NCBI GenBank assembly: GCA_029204225.1
Contig: CM055097.1
Coordinates: forward strand, 50,048,600 to 50,112,599
DNA length: 64,000 bases
Direction: 5' to 3'
Origin: Diphasiastrum complanatum
Taxonomy: Eukaryota; Streptophyta; Lycopodiopsida; Lycopodiales; Lycopodiaceae
Each line of letters starts with the position of its first letter. Within the stretch, counting starts at the first letter, position 1. The notes under the pieces are model-generated. The model was not told the DNA's origin, did not search any database, and saw only the letters and a program-made list of their open reading frames with translations. The position numbers and the translations under genes were made by a program. Shown here in pieces: positions 46,829 through 58,229 of this stretch.

Positions 46829-48184
46829 ATGAAGCAAAAGTGGAGGGATTTTAGTAGGTGGAATAGTCCCTTGGTGCAGGTTGTGATGATTGGGTTGATA
46901 TGTTTCTGTTGTCCTGCCATGTTCAACGTACTCACAGGCTTAGGCGGAGGGGGGCAACGAACTCCCAGAGTTGCCAACAACTCTCTCACGGCTCTCTATG
47001 CAACATTTGCTGTATTCGGCTTGCTCGGGGGAGGAGCTTACAATCTGCTCGGCCCGCGGATATGCATCTTGCTTGGTTGCTCATTTTACGTGTTGTATGC
47101 AGGGTCATTTTTGAGCTACAACCATAATGAAGGTTTTGTTGTAGCCGCTGGAGCGCTGCTGGGAGTTGGTGCCGGCCTGTTGTGGGCAGGCCAAGGAGCA
47201 ATGCTCATGTCCTACCCACCAGCTGAGAGCAAGGGTAGATACATATCTCTATTTTGGGTCATCTTCAATCTGGGTGGCCTACTTGGGGGATTCATCCCCT
47301 TCTCTTTGAACTATAACAACAAAGCTGGGTCTGTCAACGGTGGCACATACATCGCATTCATGGGGATCATGTTCATGGGAGTTCTCATATCCCTCACCTT
47401 ATCCTCCCCAGATAATGTAATCAGAGATGACGGTAGCCAAGTGTCAACCGTGCGCTACTCAAATGTCTTCTTGGAAGGACGTGAAATCCTAAAGTTGTTT
47501 CGCAACAAAAAATTGCTCTTGCTCGCACCCGCATGCATTGCCAGCAATTTCTACTACACTTACGAATTCAACAACATCAATGGATTGTTGTTCGATGTTC
47601 GCACAAGAGGCCTGAATAACGTCTTCTACTGGGGAGTTCAGATGCTGGGTTCCGTCGGAATGGGCTATATTTTGGACCACTCCAGCACCAAGAGAAGATA
47701 TAGGGGATTTATCGGGCTGGGAGTGATGGCAGCATTGACAATGATAGGTTGGGGAGGTGCTTTGGCAAACCAGTTACAGTACTCTCGCCTGCGCCGACAT
47801 GAGCTACTAGATTTCAAGGACTCCGGCTTAACGTATGCAGGTCCCTTAGCGTTATATGTCCTGTTGGGATTGATGGACTCAATGTACCAAACTTTGTTCT
47901 ACTGGATCATTGGGACGCTCACATGCGAAACCGCCGCTCTAAGCAGATTTAGCGGGTTCTACAAAGCACTACAGAGTGCGGGCGCAGCAATTTCATGGCA
48001 AATAGATGAAAGAAAAACACCGTTGCTGTTCGAGCTGCTCATAACGTGGATTCTTCTCACGATAGGCTTGGCTTCAGCAGCAGTTGTTGTATGGAAGGGG
48101 GAAGATGTGCAAGAAGGCAAAGTGGAAGATGGTCATGAAAATTATTCCAAAGAGGGGGATGAGAATGAGGAACGTCCTTCTTGA
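46829..48184 (+). CDS. UNC93-like membrane protein, intronless, 451 aa
   Basis: Member of the plant UNC93-like (DUF895) branch of the major facilitator superfamily. Seen: RWNSPLVQV then a first membrane segment (about residues 15-37) ending in the GLGGGGQ loop, FAVFGLLGGGAYNLLGPR (about 60-77), GALLGVGAGLLWAGQGAM and SYPP-x5-GRYI (about 108-137), NLGGLLGGFIPF, then SNFYYTYEFNNINGLLF and RTRGLNNVFYWG (about 240-270), LDFKDSG, DSMYQTLFYWIIG and SGFYKALQSAGAAISWQID (about 375-395). About 10-11 membrane segments, and a Glu/Asp-rich tail. Length fits the family. UNC-93 was named as a K+ channel regulator in C. elegans; the plant role is poorly defined. An upstream in-frame ATG at 46772 would add 19 residues without family similarity, so 46829 is preferred. 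The stop codon lies in the first unit of a 73-bp tandem array. Confidence 0.95.
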   Translation: MKQKWRDFSRWNSPLVQVVMIGLICFCCPAMFNVLTGLGGGGQRTPRVANNSLTALYATFAVFGLLGGGAYNLLGPRICILLGCSFYVLYAGSFLSYNHNEGFVVAAGALLGVGAGLLWAGQGAMLMSYPPAESKGRYISLFWVIFNLGGLLGGFIPFSLNYNNKAGSVNGGTYIAFMGIMFMGVLISLTLSSPDNVIRDDGSQVSTVRYSNVFLEGREILKLFRNKKLLLLAPACIASNFYYTYEFNNINGLLFDVRTRGLNNVFYWGVQMLGSVGMGYILDHSSTKRRYRGFIGLGVMAALTMIGWGGALANQLQYSRLRRHELLDFKDSGLTYAGPLALYVLLGLMDSMYQTLFYWIIGTLTCETAALSRFSGFYKALQSAGAAISWQIDERKTPLLFELLITWILLTIGLASAAVVVWKGEDVQEGKVEDGHENYSKEGDENEERPS

Positions 48185-49709
48185 GTTTCACAACTACTAT
48201 GAAACAAACTTGTGTTTAATTCAGAGTAGTCTTTTTAGTGACCTTTGTGCTTCTTGAGTTTCACAATTACTATGAAACAAACTTGTGTTTAATTCAGAGT
48301 ACTCTTTTTAGTGACCTTTGTGCTTCTTGAGTTTCACAATTACTATGAAACAAACTTGTGTTTAATTCAGAGTGCTCTTTTTAGTGACCTTTGTGCTTCT
48401 TGAGTTTCACAATTACTATGAAACAAACTTGTGTTTAATTCAGAGTACTCTTTTTAGTGACCTTTGTGCTTCTTGAGTTTCACAATTACTATGAAACAAA
48501 CTTGTGTTTAATTCAGAGTACTCTTTTTAGTGACCTTTGTGCTTCTTGAGTTTCACAATTACTATGAAACAAACTTGTGTTTAATTCAGAGTACTCTTTT
48601 TAGTGACCTTTGTGCTTCTTGAGTTTCACAATTACTATGCAACAAACTTGTGTTTAATTCAGAGTGCTCTTTTTAGTGACCTTTGTGCTTCTTGAGTTTC
48701 ACAATTACTATGAAACAAACTTGTGTTTAATTCAGAGTGCTCTTTTTAGTGACCTTTGTGCTTCTTGAGTTTCACAATTACTATGAAACAAACTTGTGTT
48801 TAATTCAGAGTACTCTTTTTAGTGACCTTTGTGCTTCTTGAGTTTCACAATTACTATGAAACAAACTTGTGTTTAATTCAGAGTAGTCTTTTTAGTGACC
48901 TTTGTGCTTCTTGAGTTTCACAATTACTATGCAACAAACTTGTGTTGCATCTACAGTATTCTTTTTAGTGACCTTTGTGCTTCTTGAGTTTCACAATTAC
49001 TATGAAACAAACTTGTGTTTAATTCAGTACCCTTTTTAGTGACCTTTGTGCTTCTTGAGTTTCACAATTACTATGAAACAAACTTGTGTTTAATTCAGAG
49101 TAGTCTTTTTAGTGACCTTTGTGCTTCTTGAGTTTCACAATTACTATGCAACAAACTTGTGTTTAATTCAGAGTACCCTTTTTAGTGACCTTTGTGCTTC
49201 TTGAGTTTCACAATTACTATGCAACAAACTTGTGTTTAATTCAGAGTACCCTTTTTAGTGACCTTTGTGCTTCTTGAGTTTCACAATTACTATGAAACAA
49301 ACTTGTGTTTAATTCAGAGTACCCTTTTTAGTGACCTTTGTGCTTCTTGAGTTTCACAATTACTATGAAACAAACTTGTGTTTAATTCAGAGTGCTCTTT
49401 TTAGTGACCTTTGTGCTTCTTGAGTTTCACAATTACTATGAAACAAACTTGTGTTTAATTCAGAGTGCTCTTTTTAGTGACCTTTGTGCTTCTTGAGTTT
49501 CACAATTACTATGAAACAAACTTGTGTTTAATTTAGAGTACTCTTTTTAGTGACCTTTGTGCTTCTTGAGTTTCACAATTACTATGCAACAAACTTGTGT
49601 TGTATCCACAGTATTCTTTTTAGTGACCTTTGTGCTTCTGGAGTTTCACAACTACTATGCAACAAACTTGTGTTTAATTCAGAGTACTCTTTTTTAGTGA
49701 CCTTTGTGT
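48176..49709. repeat. 73-bp tandem array, about 21 copies
   Basis: Units of 73 bp: TTGAGTTTCACAATTACTAT, then RMAACAAACTTGTGTTTAAT, TCAGAGTRSTCTTTTTAGTG and ACCTTTGTGCTTC. Spacing is exact (48181, 48254, and so on) apart from a few units with small length changes. Variation is limited: ATGAAAC/ATGCAAC, GTAGTC/GTACTC/GTGCTC/GTACCC, and two units (about 48940 and 49600) where TTTAATTCAGAG is replaced by TTG-ATC-ACAG. The first unit contains the TGA of the UNC93-like gene, so the array forms the proximal 3' UTR if transcribed. Confidence 0.95.
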
Positions 49710-50165
49710 TAGCGTCTAGTGATGACCATTTTGTATATAGTGACTTGTTGGTCAGCGGGACACGAAGCGACAACCTGGGCCATGTAGGGATTTCCATAAA
49801 AAATGAAGCCTCTATTTAGTCTTTCTATAGAGAAAGAGAAATATAGTGTGTGTGCAAAAGCTTTTTGGTTTTTTGAAAATCAATGTATGATGCTTAAGTT
49901 GATTCCTCCGAGGCAAATCTGTGATCCTGCTTGCTAGAATTTTAACTCTTGCACCCAATAAAACAACTATAAAAGTATGAAGAGACCGTTGGACTGGGTG
50001 TGAAGGTCACCAAAACTACTTTTTCCAAGAATTGACATTTTATGGGCCATAGATTTTGACTTTTTACAGGGTGTAATGTGGTGTAATGGACATCATATGA
50101 GTTGTAAACTGCTTTTGACGTTTTATGGACTTCAATATTTTGTATTTCGTAATGTGCTAGTTAGT
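49710..50165. other. No gene seen
   Basis: Spacer between the 73-bp array and a miniature LTR element. No coding sequence, repeat or RNA gene that I can support. Confidence 0.5.
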
Positions 50166-50772
50166 TGTAAAGAATTTGGGCCTCAGGGCCACGCACACAC
50201 ACGTGCTCAGGCGAGCCGCGTACTGGGATCCCAACCCCAGTCGCCTAGCCACCCGCCATCCGTCTAACCCCCAAAAGGGCTGGTACCAAGGGATAGAGGA
50301 TATAGAGAAGCCCCAACTTATATATGCGAGAGTTCCAGGCAAGCAATTACTTACGGGATATTGAGAATTCTCAAAGCCTTCACTGGGCGCTCAAGCCCAC
50401 GACACTTTCCTGCGCGTGGCTTGCAACTAAACATTCCGCAACACCCCCACTCAAGCAAGCACAGGCAAACGGACCTCCACTGGCTCTAATACCATGTAAA
50501 GAATTTGGGCCTCAGGGCCACGCACACACACGTACCCACGCAAGCCGCATATTGGGATCCCAACGCAAGTCGCCTAGCCACCCGCCATCCAGCTAACCCC
50601 CAAAAGGGCTGGTACCAGGGGATAGAGGATATAGAGAAGCCCCAACTTATATATGGGAGAGTTCCAGGCAAGCAGTTACTTATGGCATATTGAGAATTCT
50701 CAAGGCCTTCACTGGGCGCTCAAGCCCACGACACTTTCCTGTGCGTGGCTTGCAACTAAACATTATGGCATG
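50166..50772 (-). mobile_element. Miniature LTR retrotransposon (TRIM/SMART-like)
   Basis: Two direct copies of a 278-bp sequence (50166-50443 and 50495-50772), both starting TGTAAAGAATTTGGG on the plus strand, with about 17 differences over the first 270 bp. Only 51 bp separate them (50444-50494). Read on the minus strand, this interior starts TGGTATTAGAGCCA, an initiator tRNA-Met primer site abutting the LTR end TTCTTTACA, and ends TTGAGTGGGGG, a polypurine tract abutting the next LTR start TGTTGCGG. The LTR has a TATA-like CATATATAAGTT. No coding capacity, so movement would need enzymes in trans. The last 8 bp at 50765-50772 differ between copies and no target duplication was seen. Confidence 0.85.
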
Positions 50773-51410
50773 TCGCTTTCACAAATGATAATCTACTCTA
50801 CATTTAACTTTATGGGCCTTTTCCATAAAACAATTTTAGCACAAAGTTGAAACCATATGAACGAACTTCTTTGCATGATTTCATCCACTTCAAACATATG
50901 AATTAAAATGCCACCACAATCCTTTACTATATAGGAAAGATGTGAAATTTTCTAGTTTCACACGTTTTTCCTACTTGGAAAATGAATTTGGACCCTTTTT
51001 AACTAGGAAAATATTTTTCATAGATATAAATTATATTTGGATCAATTTCATCTAAGGAAAACTTTTAATTTCCTAAATACATAATATTGTTTCTAACTAT
51101 GAAAACTTTTTCCTTGGTAGAAAACGGTAGTGGATCAGTTTAATATAGAAAACCTTAAAGTTTTTAGAAAAATTCTAAATTATGAAATACTTTTCTAACA
51201 TACAAATCATAGAAGCATCACATTTCAGTATGCTGCATTTTGGAAGTTTCCAAAATATTTGTGGGGTTTTGGATCATCCGGCATATCAAATCAATTTTTC
51301 TTTTTTGTTCTTTTGAAATTTTTCTATGTAAGTGTATATATAATAACTCATAACATTGTACCAAATACCTACCACTAAATACTCTACTATACAATCTAGT
51401 ATAGTATTTA
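50773..51410. other. No gene seen
   Basis: AT-rich spacer without recognised features between the miniature LTR element and a MITE. Confidence 0.5.
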
Positions 51411-51739
51411 GGATGGTCTCACATGGAGTGGGGGTAAGTCCAAAAGGCCTAAATAGTCTACTTTGATTGGTGGAGCCACTCTAAGAGGCCTTCCCCCCAT
51501 TTCACAAGGGGTGAGGTTGCCCCTAGGTGGTATCCTAGGTGGCATTGAAAGGGGGTAAGTGGTGGACCTTTCTCTACCCTCCAATAAGAAGCAAAATACC
51601 CTATCTTATTTTTATTTCAACATTAAATGCTTTGCCCTCCAAATGAAAGGGGCTTTCACATGGAAGGACCCGGGCTCTCAAATTGCGGGGTAAGTGCATA
51701 TTTTGAAATGGCCCAGGACTCTTCCATGTGAAACCAGCC
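51411..51739. mobile_element. Tourist/Harbinger-like MITE, 329 bp
   Basis: Terminal inverted repeats: left GGATGGTCTCACATGGA, right (reverse complement) GGCTGGTTTCACATGGA, differing at 3 of 17 positions. TTA lies immediately outside both ends (51408-51410 and 51740-51742), the target duplication typical of PIF/Harbinger and Tourist MITEs. A further inverted CACATGGAAG copy is inside at about 51656. No coding capacity. Confidence 0.8.
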
Positions 51740-51742
51740 TTA

Positions 51743-52110
51743 GTATAGACACACTAGAATATACTTAGTAGACTAGATGAAAAGTGTTTTAATATAATAT
51801 ATTTAAGCTAAATACTATAATGTTTTTTACTATACTAAATATACTAAATGCTAAATACTAATGTACTAAATATTAAATATGATTATACTAAAAATACTAA
51901 TATATTAAATGCTAAATGTTGAATATTCTAGGCTACTAATACTAGTAAATTATATTAGGATATTCAATATTTAGCTAGTTATTTACTAATTAACTACTCA
52001 GTAATAGTAATGTAGCATATCAAATGTACTATTTAGCTAATATTAATTAGTTAGCTAATTATATTAGTGACTAATAGTTGGTTATTTATGTTAGATTTTC
52101 AATGTTAAAC
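51743..52110. repeat. AT-rich CTAAATACTAA-type low-complexity tract
   Basis: Imperfect repeats of ACTAAATACTAAAT and TTAGCTAATTA units, with no coding sequence. Probably slipped low-complexity DNA. Confidence 0.6.
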
Positions 52111-52175
52111 TTCACTCTTCGCTTTTTACTAGCTAGTTGTATTTTCTAGACTAGATTGTAGGTCAATTGCTAATG

Positions 52176-52177
<2 letters not shown>

Positions 52178-52249
<72 letters not shown>
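52178..52249. repeat. (CA)36 microsatellite
   Basis: Perfect 72-bp CA run. Confidence 0.97.
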
Positions 52250-52250
<1 letters not shown>

Positions 52251-53211
52251 CTAATAAAGAAATGCTCTCATGATTTACTTGCTTGTTTCGGTCACTATGA
52301 TCACAATGAACGAACTGTCTTGAGTTCTTTTGATCAGACTTCGTATAACACTCTAAATGTTAACAATGAAAAAACTTGTCTGAACAGTCTTCTAATCCCC
52401 TCAATATGGTTGTTGCTACTAACGAGTATGAAGAGTTGAAGTGACATGAAATGATCATGAATCTACTACTCGTTGATGCTTAGCTTTCATTAACGAGGTT
52501 TCCTTTGAAGTGTACTGCTTTTTGTTTAAACCTTTGGTTACACTTCAACTATTTCTGATATAAATCGTATGATGGGTTTAGTTATATGACTTGGATTAGA
52601 CCTATTTGTTAAAGTCTATATATACTTATTTGTGGACGATAATGCCCTGACAATTTGAAATTGATAGTGCAATAAACATTTTTCTAAGTTGTTACTTAGA
52701 AAAAGGGATGGTGTTCCGATAAGCATTTTGAAAAGGGTAATGGCAGATAGCTTTGAACTCTACCATAAAACTAGTCTGGATGTCATTGTCTACTTTAGTC
52801 GTACTTTTGTAATTGTTGACTTTCAAGCACTGATTATACACTGTTAACCTTATAATTTTGTAACTTTGAGTAAAGCTGAAACAATGTCCGGCTTTTTACT
52901 CATGATAAGGACAAAATTAGAGTCACCTAACTTGGCAATGACTACTTGTTGCGACATGGGATAACAACTGAGAGTATGTGTAGACACTTGTAGTTCCCAC
53001 AATAATGTCCCTGTTCTAACACGGTTGTTGTTGTGGATGGATGCAGGTGAGCATATTCTCCTCAACTTGGAGCTTTTGCTGGTTGTTAGATTTGGTCAAT
53101 ATGATATGTTTGACTGTGATGACTCTATACGAATTTAATTTTCTTTAATATTCGTATGTTTGGTATTGTGGTGATAATGCGCAATATTGTTTAGATTTGT
53201 TAGGTTAAAAA
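52250..53211. other. No gene seen
   Basis: AT-rich sequence between two CA microsatellites; only short frames without domains. Confidence 0.5.
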
Positions 53212-53339
<128 letters not shown>

Positions 53340-53549
53340 ATTCTAGTGACAATTTTTCTAATTTCGCATTGTATGTGTCACAGTGGAAAAAAGGAGCAGA
53401 TGATGACATAGTCTCCTGAACGTTGTTAAAAAAAAAAGAAAGATATTAAGATTTTTTTGTTGGTTGTTAGTCTACTGTAGATAGATGCTTACGATGAGAG
53501 ATGCTAGAGAAACAACATTGCTTTGTATTTCTCTATTGATGGATATAAC

Positions 53550-54226
53550 TATCGTAAATTGAGAGGACAGGCCGCAGAAGCTTGAGCGTGGGCGTGTAGT
53601 TACGGAAACACAACAGTTAGCAGCAGAAATACTCAAGATGAATGATTCATACAAATGCGCAATAGAACAAAAACAGTAGCGGGGTAGAAATTGCACTCTG
53701 ATTAATATCAACGGTGAGTACAATGGCTTGAAGTGACAACTTCAGCTTGAATGTTGAGCGTGATTACGCTGGCTACAAAAAAACTCTGATGATAAAATAT
53801 ATTGATTAAAAACACACCCCTTAGCTTGATTCAGCTAGTAGTATATATTTACAAGTGTCTTCTAAAAAATATCTTACAAGCATTGAATGCTATTTATTAC
53901 AACCGCCTAGGAATTTGGTAACCGCCCTTGGGATATTTAGTTGTCCAATTGTGTTTTAGGGTTGACGATATGTTGGCGACGTCGGTCTGCCACTGTTGCA
54001 AAAAACCCAAAAATATCGAAGGTGCCTTTGAGCAGATTTTGGTCACAGTGTCACATTTTTGCCGAAGGTGCGAAAAAGACGAAGGTGCTTAAAAATGGTT
54101 AAGGCACAAAAATTCCGAAGGTGCGAAAGATGCGAAGGTCTGACAAAAAGATAGTCGAACTTCGATTGTTTTCAAGATGCTCATTACTTGAACGATTTGT
54201 TAAGGCTGAGCATTAAAAATCTAACA
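53550..54226 (-). repeat. 3' LTR of copia element C
   Basis: Direct copy of 57078-57845 (same AAATTGAG, GATGAATGATTCATACAAATG, CACACCCCTTAGCTTG and final CATTAAAA-TCTAACA blocks), 677 bp. On the minus strand it starts TGTTAGA directly after the purine stretch AAGGGGAAG (plus coordinates 54227-54235). Terminal bases at 53550 (TATCG) have drifted from TGTCC. Confidence 0.92.
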
Positions 54227-56940
54227 CTTCCCCTTAATGTGAATCCTGAAAAACTTTGATTTTCAGATTTAACATATCGTTAAATCTGAGATGTTGCTCC
54301 TTTGATAGAGCCTTCGTGAAGTAATCTGCTGCCATGTATTGTTCTGCAGAAACCCAATGCTAGTTCCTTGCTATGCACTTTCTCTCTAAGGTCGTGATAC
54401 CTGATTTCGATATGCTTGCTTCGAGAATGAAATCTTAGGTTGAGAGATAGCGCTATTACGCTTTGACTGTCACAATAGATTGTTGTAGGAAGTGATTGTG
54501 CAAGGTTGATGTCTGCAAGTAGTTGCCTTAGCCAGATTTTCTCCTTGGTTGCATTTGTGGCAGATATGTATTCGAACTCCATTGATGATAATGTGACTGA
54601 GGTCCGCCTCCGACTGTTCCAAGATATTGGGCCTTGGTTATATAAAAATACAAATCTAGAAATTGATTTTCTAGTATCGATATCTCCTGCCCAATCCGCA
54701 TCTGTGTAGGCTTCAAGGATGTTGGCAGTTTGGCTGCCTCCATAGCAGATGTTGAGAGTTTTTGTTGTCTGGATGTACTTCATGACCTTTGATAGTACTT
54801 TCCAGTGAGTTAGGCCTGGATTTGACAGGAACTGGCTGAGTGAATTGATCGGGTATGCAAGCTATGGTCATGTGTAGATCATTGCGTACATCAGTGAGCC
54901 GATGATGGAGTGAAATGAGTATCGCTTCATTTCCTCCTTTTGTACTTCAGTTTGAAGAGACAATTCCTTTGATAATTTTAGTCCAGGGTTGAGCGGAAAG
55001 TTACTTGGTTTGCAATTGGCCATTCCATACTTTTCCAACACGTTGTTGAGATATCGTTGCTGACTGATGAAGATCAGTCTACTGGGTCGGTCTCGTTGGA
55101 TCTGGATTCTGAGACAATAATGGACTGGACCCATATAAGTCATTTTGTACTCCTAAGCCAGCATGCATTTCGTGTCCTTCATCAGATTCATATTGTTACT
55201 GAAAAGTAGTGTATCATCTACATAGAGAGTGATGATGATGAAGTAATTTGATACAGACTTGAAGTAAACATTCAAGTCTGCTGAGTTTGGAATAAAACCA
55301 TTCTTGATGAAAAATGCGTTGACTTTTTGGAACCAGACTCTGGGTGACTATTTTAGCCCGTAGAGTTGTGGATTTTTCATACAAGGTGTTGTTGCATGCC
55401 CTTGAGTTCGTATGCCTCTGGCTGCGACATATAGATTTCCTCGGTCTTGGGCTGAAGGTTTCAGAATAGTCCAGATCTGGAATTTGGGAGTAGCCTTTGG
55501 TGACTAGCTGGCCTTGTAGCGATTTAGCCTTCCTTCAACATCATACTTCACTTTGAATATCCATTTGCATGGAATCAGTTTTTGGTCCTCTGGCAGCTCC
55601 GTTACAGTCCATCTTTGATTCTCTATCAGAGAATCAAATTTTGTGAAGATCTTGACTGTTAGAAGAGTAACAATGGCTGAGTTTGTAAAGATAGCCGCTT
55701 CTTCTTCTTAAGGCTAGAACCTTCCAGGATTTGTCAAGAATTGTGCAACCGTCTGTATCGAATTTGACCCTCCGACCTGAATCGGTGATTCTACTAATTG
55801 AGAGCATATTCTTGAGTCAGATTTGGAACGTAGAGAACATTGGATATCAACTTCACTTCACCTCTCTAGAATTCAACTCTGACTATTCCTTTACCTTCGA
55901 TTGAATGTGATGAGTTGTCTCCAAGTTGCACAACTCGAGAGTGGGTGAATGACTTATTTGAACCAGTCACGATGGTGGGTCATGTGTTGAGTTGCACAAG
56001 AATCTAGATACCAAGAATTGATATCATGTTGTTCTCCAGCTTTGGTCATGAACGATGCTTCATCTTCATCTTGTGGCTGGATTGAGTGACTAGTTATTGC
56101 ACTGTGCTTGAACTGCTTCTTCTTTTCGTTGTTGTACTTCAAAGTTTGGCAGTTCTTGATTTCATGGCCAGTCCTCTTACAATATCTACAGAATAGTTTC
56201 TGCACTGGTTGGAATGATGAAGGGATTGAATTCGACCCTGAACCAGAATTTGGTCCAGCCTGCATGTTGCTCTTCTTGTCATTATAACTTGACTTTGTAG
56301 ATCTCTTGGACTTAAACTTCTGATTTTTCGAATATAGAGCTTGAGGATCCGATCTTGAGCCTGAATGCTGATCTTCTGATCTCCTCTTGTAGAAGCAGCG
56401 ATATTATTTTTGATAGAGTGTGGTGCTCCTGGGTAGAAATTGCCATTACCCAATTTTTGTAGGTTTCAGGTAGACTCGATAATAGAGTCATGAGAGCATC
56501 AGGATCTTCTATGACTGAGCCAATTGTAGTCATTTGCTCCATGCGATTTTTGAAAGTGTTGATGTGACTTGAAACACTCTCTGCATCAGACATTGTCAAG
56601 GTGAAGAATTTCTTCCTCAAGTGTAGCTTGGGAGTCACATCCCTGATATCATAGAGGGTTGCTAGGATGTCCCATGCATCCTTAGTAGTCTGAGCAGCAC
56701 GTATGTGAATGATCTGAGTATCTTTGATATTGAGGGTGACCATGGCAAATGCTTTGCCATCTCTCAGTCTCCACTTGGTGATGATGGCTGCATCACCTTC
56801 TGGTTTGAGCTTTGTGCCATCAACTATGTCCCACAGTTCTTTGGCTAGTAGTATAACCTTCATCTTGAATTTTCAGATATGGTAGTTATCTCCATCGAGT
56901 TTTACAATGAGAGATGAACTAGATGATGGATCCATTCTGT
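54227..56940 (-). pseudogene. Ty1/copia element C, gag-protease and RT-RNase H
   Basis: Minus-strand gag starts MDPSSSSSLIVKLDGDNYHI at about 56938, with a stop, then 56863-56312 open (ELWDIVDGTKL, DAWDILATLYDIRD, LHLRKKFFTLTM). The zinc knuckle CRYCKRTGHEIKNC and protease WYLDSCATQHM (catalytic DSG altered to DSC) are at 56265-55954. After a short protease remainder the sequence passes at about 55700-55550 to RT, so most of integrase is deleted. RT reads VWFQKVNAFFIKNGF and LYVDDTLLFS at about 55330-55210; RNase H includes YTDADWAGDIDTRKS, GPISWNSRRRTSVTLSS, YCDSQSVIALS and KHIEIRYHDLREKV. Several stops and frameshifts. Bounded by two LTRs. Confidence 0.92.
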
Positions 56941-57065
56941 TGAAGGAGATCATTGGTAGAAACAACGATTGTCGGAACACTGTTGGCTGCATGTTTGCTA
57001 GAAAGACGTCTTGGTAAAAACAAAACTGATAATTCGCAGTAGAAATGCAGATTACTGAAATGCCT

Positions 57066-57077
57066 GCTATGATACCA
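57066..57077 (-). promoter_or_regulatory. Primer binding site of element C
   Basis: Minus strand TGGTATCATAGC, initiator tRNA-Met type with one mismatch, abutting the 5' LTR. Confidence 0.85.
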
Positions 57078-57845
57078 TGTCCTAAATTGAGAAGACAAGC
57101 AGCAAAAGCTTGAGTGTGGGTGTGTAGGAACGGAAACAAATCAGTAAGCAGCAAAAATATTCAAGATGAATGATTCATACAAATGCGCAATAGAACAAAA
57201 ATAGTAGTGGGACAGAAATTGCACTCTGATTAATATCAACAATGAGTACAATGGCTTGAAGTGATAACTTCAGCTTGAATGTTGAGCGTGATTATGCTGG
57301 CTATAGAAAAACTCTGATGATAATATAAATTGATTAAAAACACACCCCTTAGCTTGATTCAGCTAGTAGTATATATTTACAAGTGTCTTCTACAAAATAT
57401 CTTACAAGCATTGAATGCTATTTATTACAACCGCCTAAGAATTTGGTAACCGCCCTTGGGATATTTAGCTGTCCAACTATGTTTTAAGGTTGATGATAAG
57501 TTGGCGACGTCGGTCTGCCATTGTTGCGAAAAACCCAAAAATCCCAAAGGTGCCTTTGAGCAGAGAAAGTATGCAAATCCCTAAGGTGCAAAAATCCTAA
57601 AGGTGCCTTAAAGCGAAGGCAGAGAAATGCCTTAAATTAAATTTTGGTCACAGTGTCGCATTTTTCTCGAAGGTGAGAAAAAGGCGAAGGTTCCTAAAAA
57701 TGGTTAAGGCACAAAAATCCCGAAGGTGGAAAAGCGAAGGTGCAAAAAATGAGAAGGTCCGACAAGAAGATAGTCAGACTTTGACTATTTTCAGGATGCT
57801 CATTACTTGAACGATTTGTTAAGACTGAGCATTAAAACTCTAACA
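57078..57845 (-). repeat. 5' LTR of copia element C
   Basis: 768 bp, about 90 bp longer than the 3' LTR because of an extra segment near 57560-57640 rich in AAGGTGC/AAAGCGAAGG motifs. On the minus strand it starts TGTTAGAGTTTTAATG and ends GGACA. The 5 bp outside (57846-57850, ATAGC) match the 5 bp outside the other LTR (53545-53549, ATAAC) at four positions, consistent with a target site duplication. Confidence 0.92.
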
Positions 57846-58229
57846 ATAGCTACTTTGAGACAGATACTTATTCTTGTTAATTTTGCAAATGTTGTTGCAT
57901 CATGTTGGTGTGATTCATAGTGATAGTACAAATGTGAAGGACGGACTGTAGTACGACCTACTAATAGAGAATAAAATTCAGTAATTTTAGATTACATTCA
58001 CAAGTAAGAACAAATCTCCATTCAATCTTTGTGAGAGAGTGAGAGGGCCGAGACTAGAAGTCCAAATCAAGGCTAGAAGTCTATCTTGAGTTGATCAAAT
58101 CAAGTGAGGTTCTTTGTGAAACTTCTAGAATCAAATCTATTAATTTTTATTGAGCCATACTTTGTAGAATCCTTCAAGATAGCTCTTTTGAATTTGAGAA
58201 GTACATTCATAGTACAAGCCACTAGCAAG
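57846..58229. other. No gene seen; possible retroelement leader
   Basis: Between element C and a plus-strand gag. Likely leader of the following gag fragment, but no primer binding site was found. Confidence 0.35.

Noticed and set aside
46488-46989. Arg-Glu/Thr-His and Leu-Ser reading frames over the GA/CA repeat
   Set aside because: Microsatellite translations; the real gene starts downstream at 46829.
47489-47680. Antisense frame inside the UNC93-like gene
   Set aside because: Shadow of the strongly supported plus-strand coding sequence.
48176-49709. CRISPR-like array
   Set aside because: Regular 73-bp units without unique spacers, in a plant genome; it is a simple tandem repeat.
50166-50700. 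Short overlapping frames in the repeated 278-bp sequence
   Set aside because: They repeat with the LTRs and overlap the primer site; non-coding LTR sequence explains them.
50166-50772. Cassandra element (LTR carrying 5S rRNA sequence)
   Set aside because: The small size fits, but I could not recognise 5S internal control region words in the LTR.
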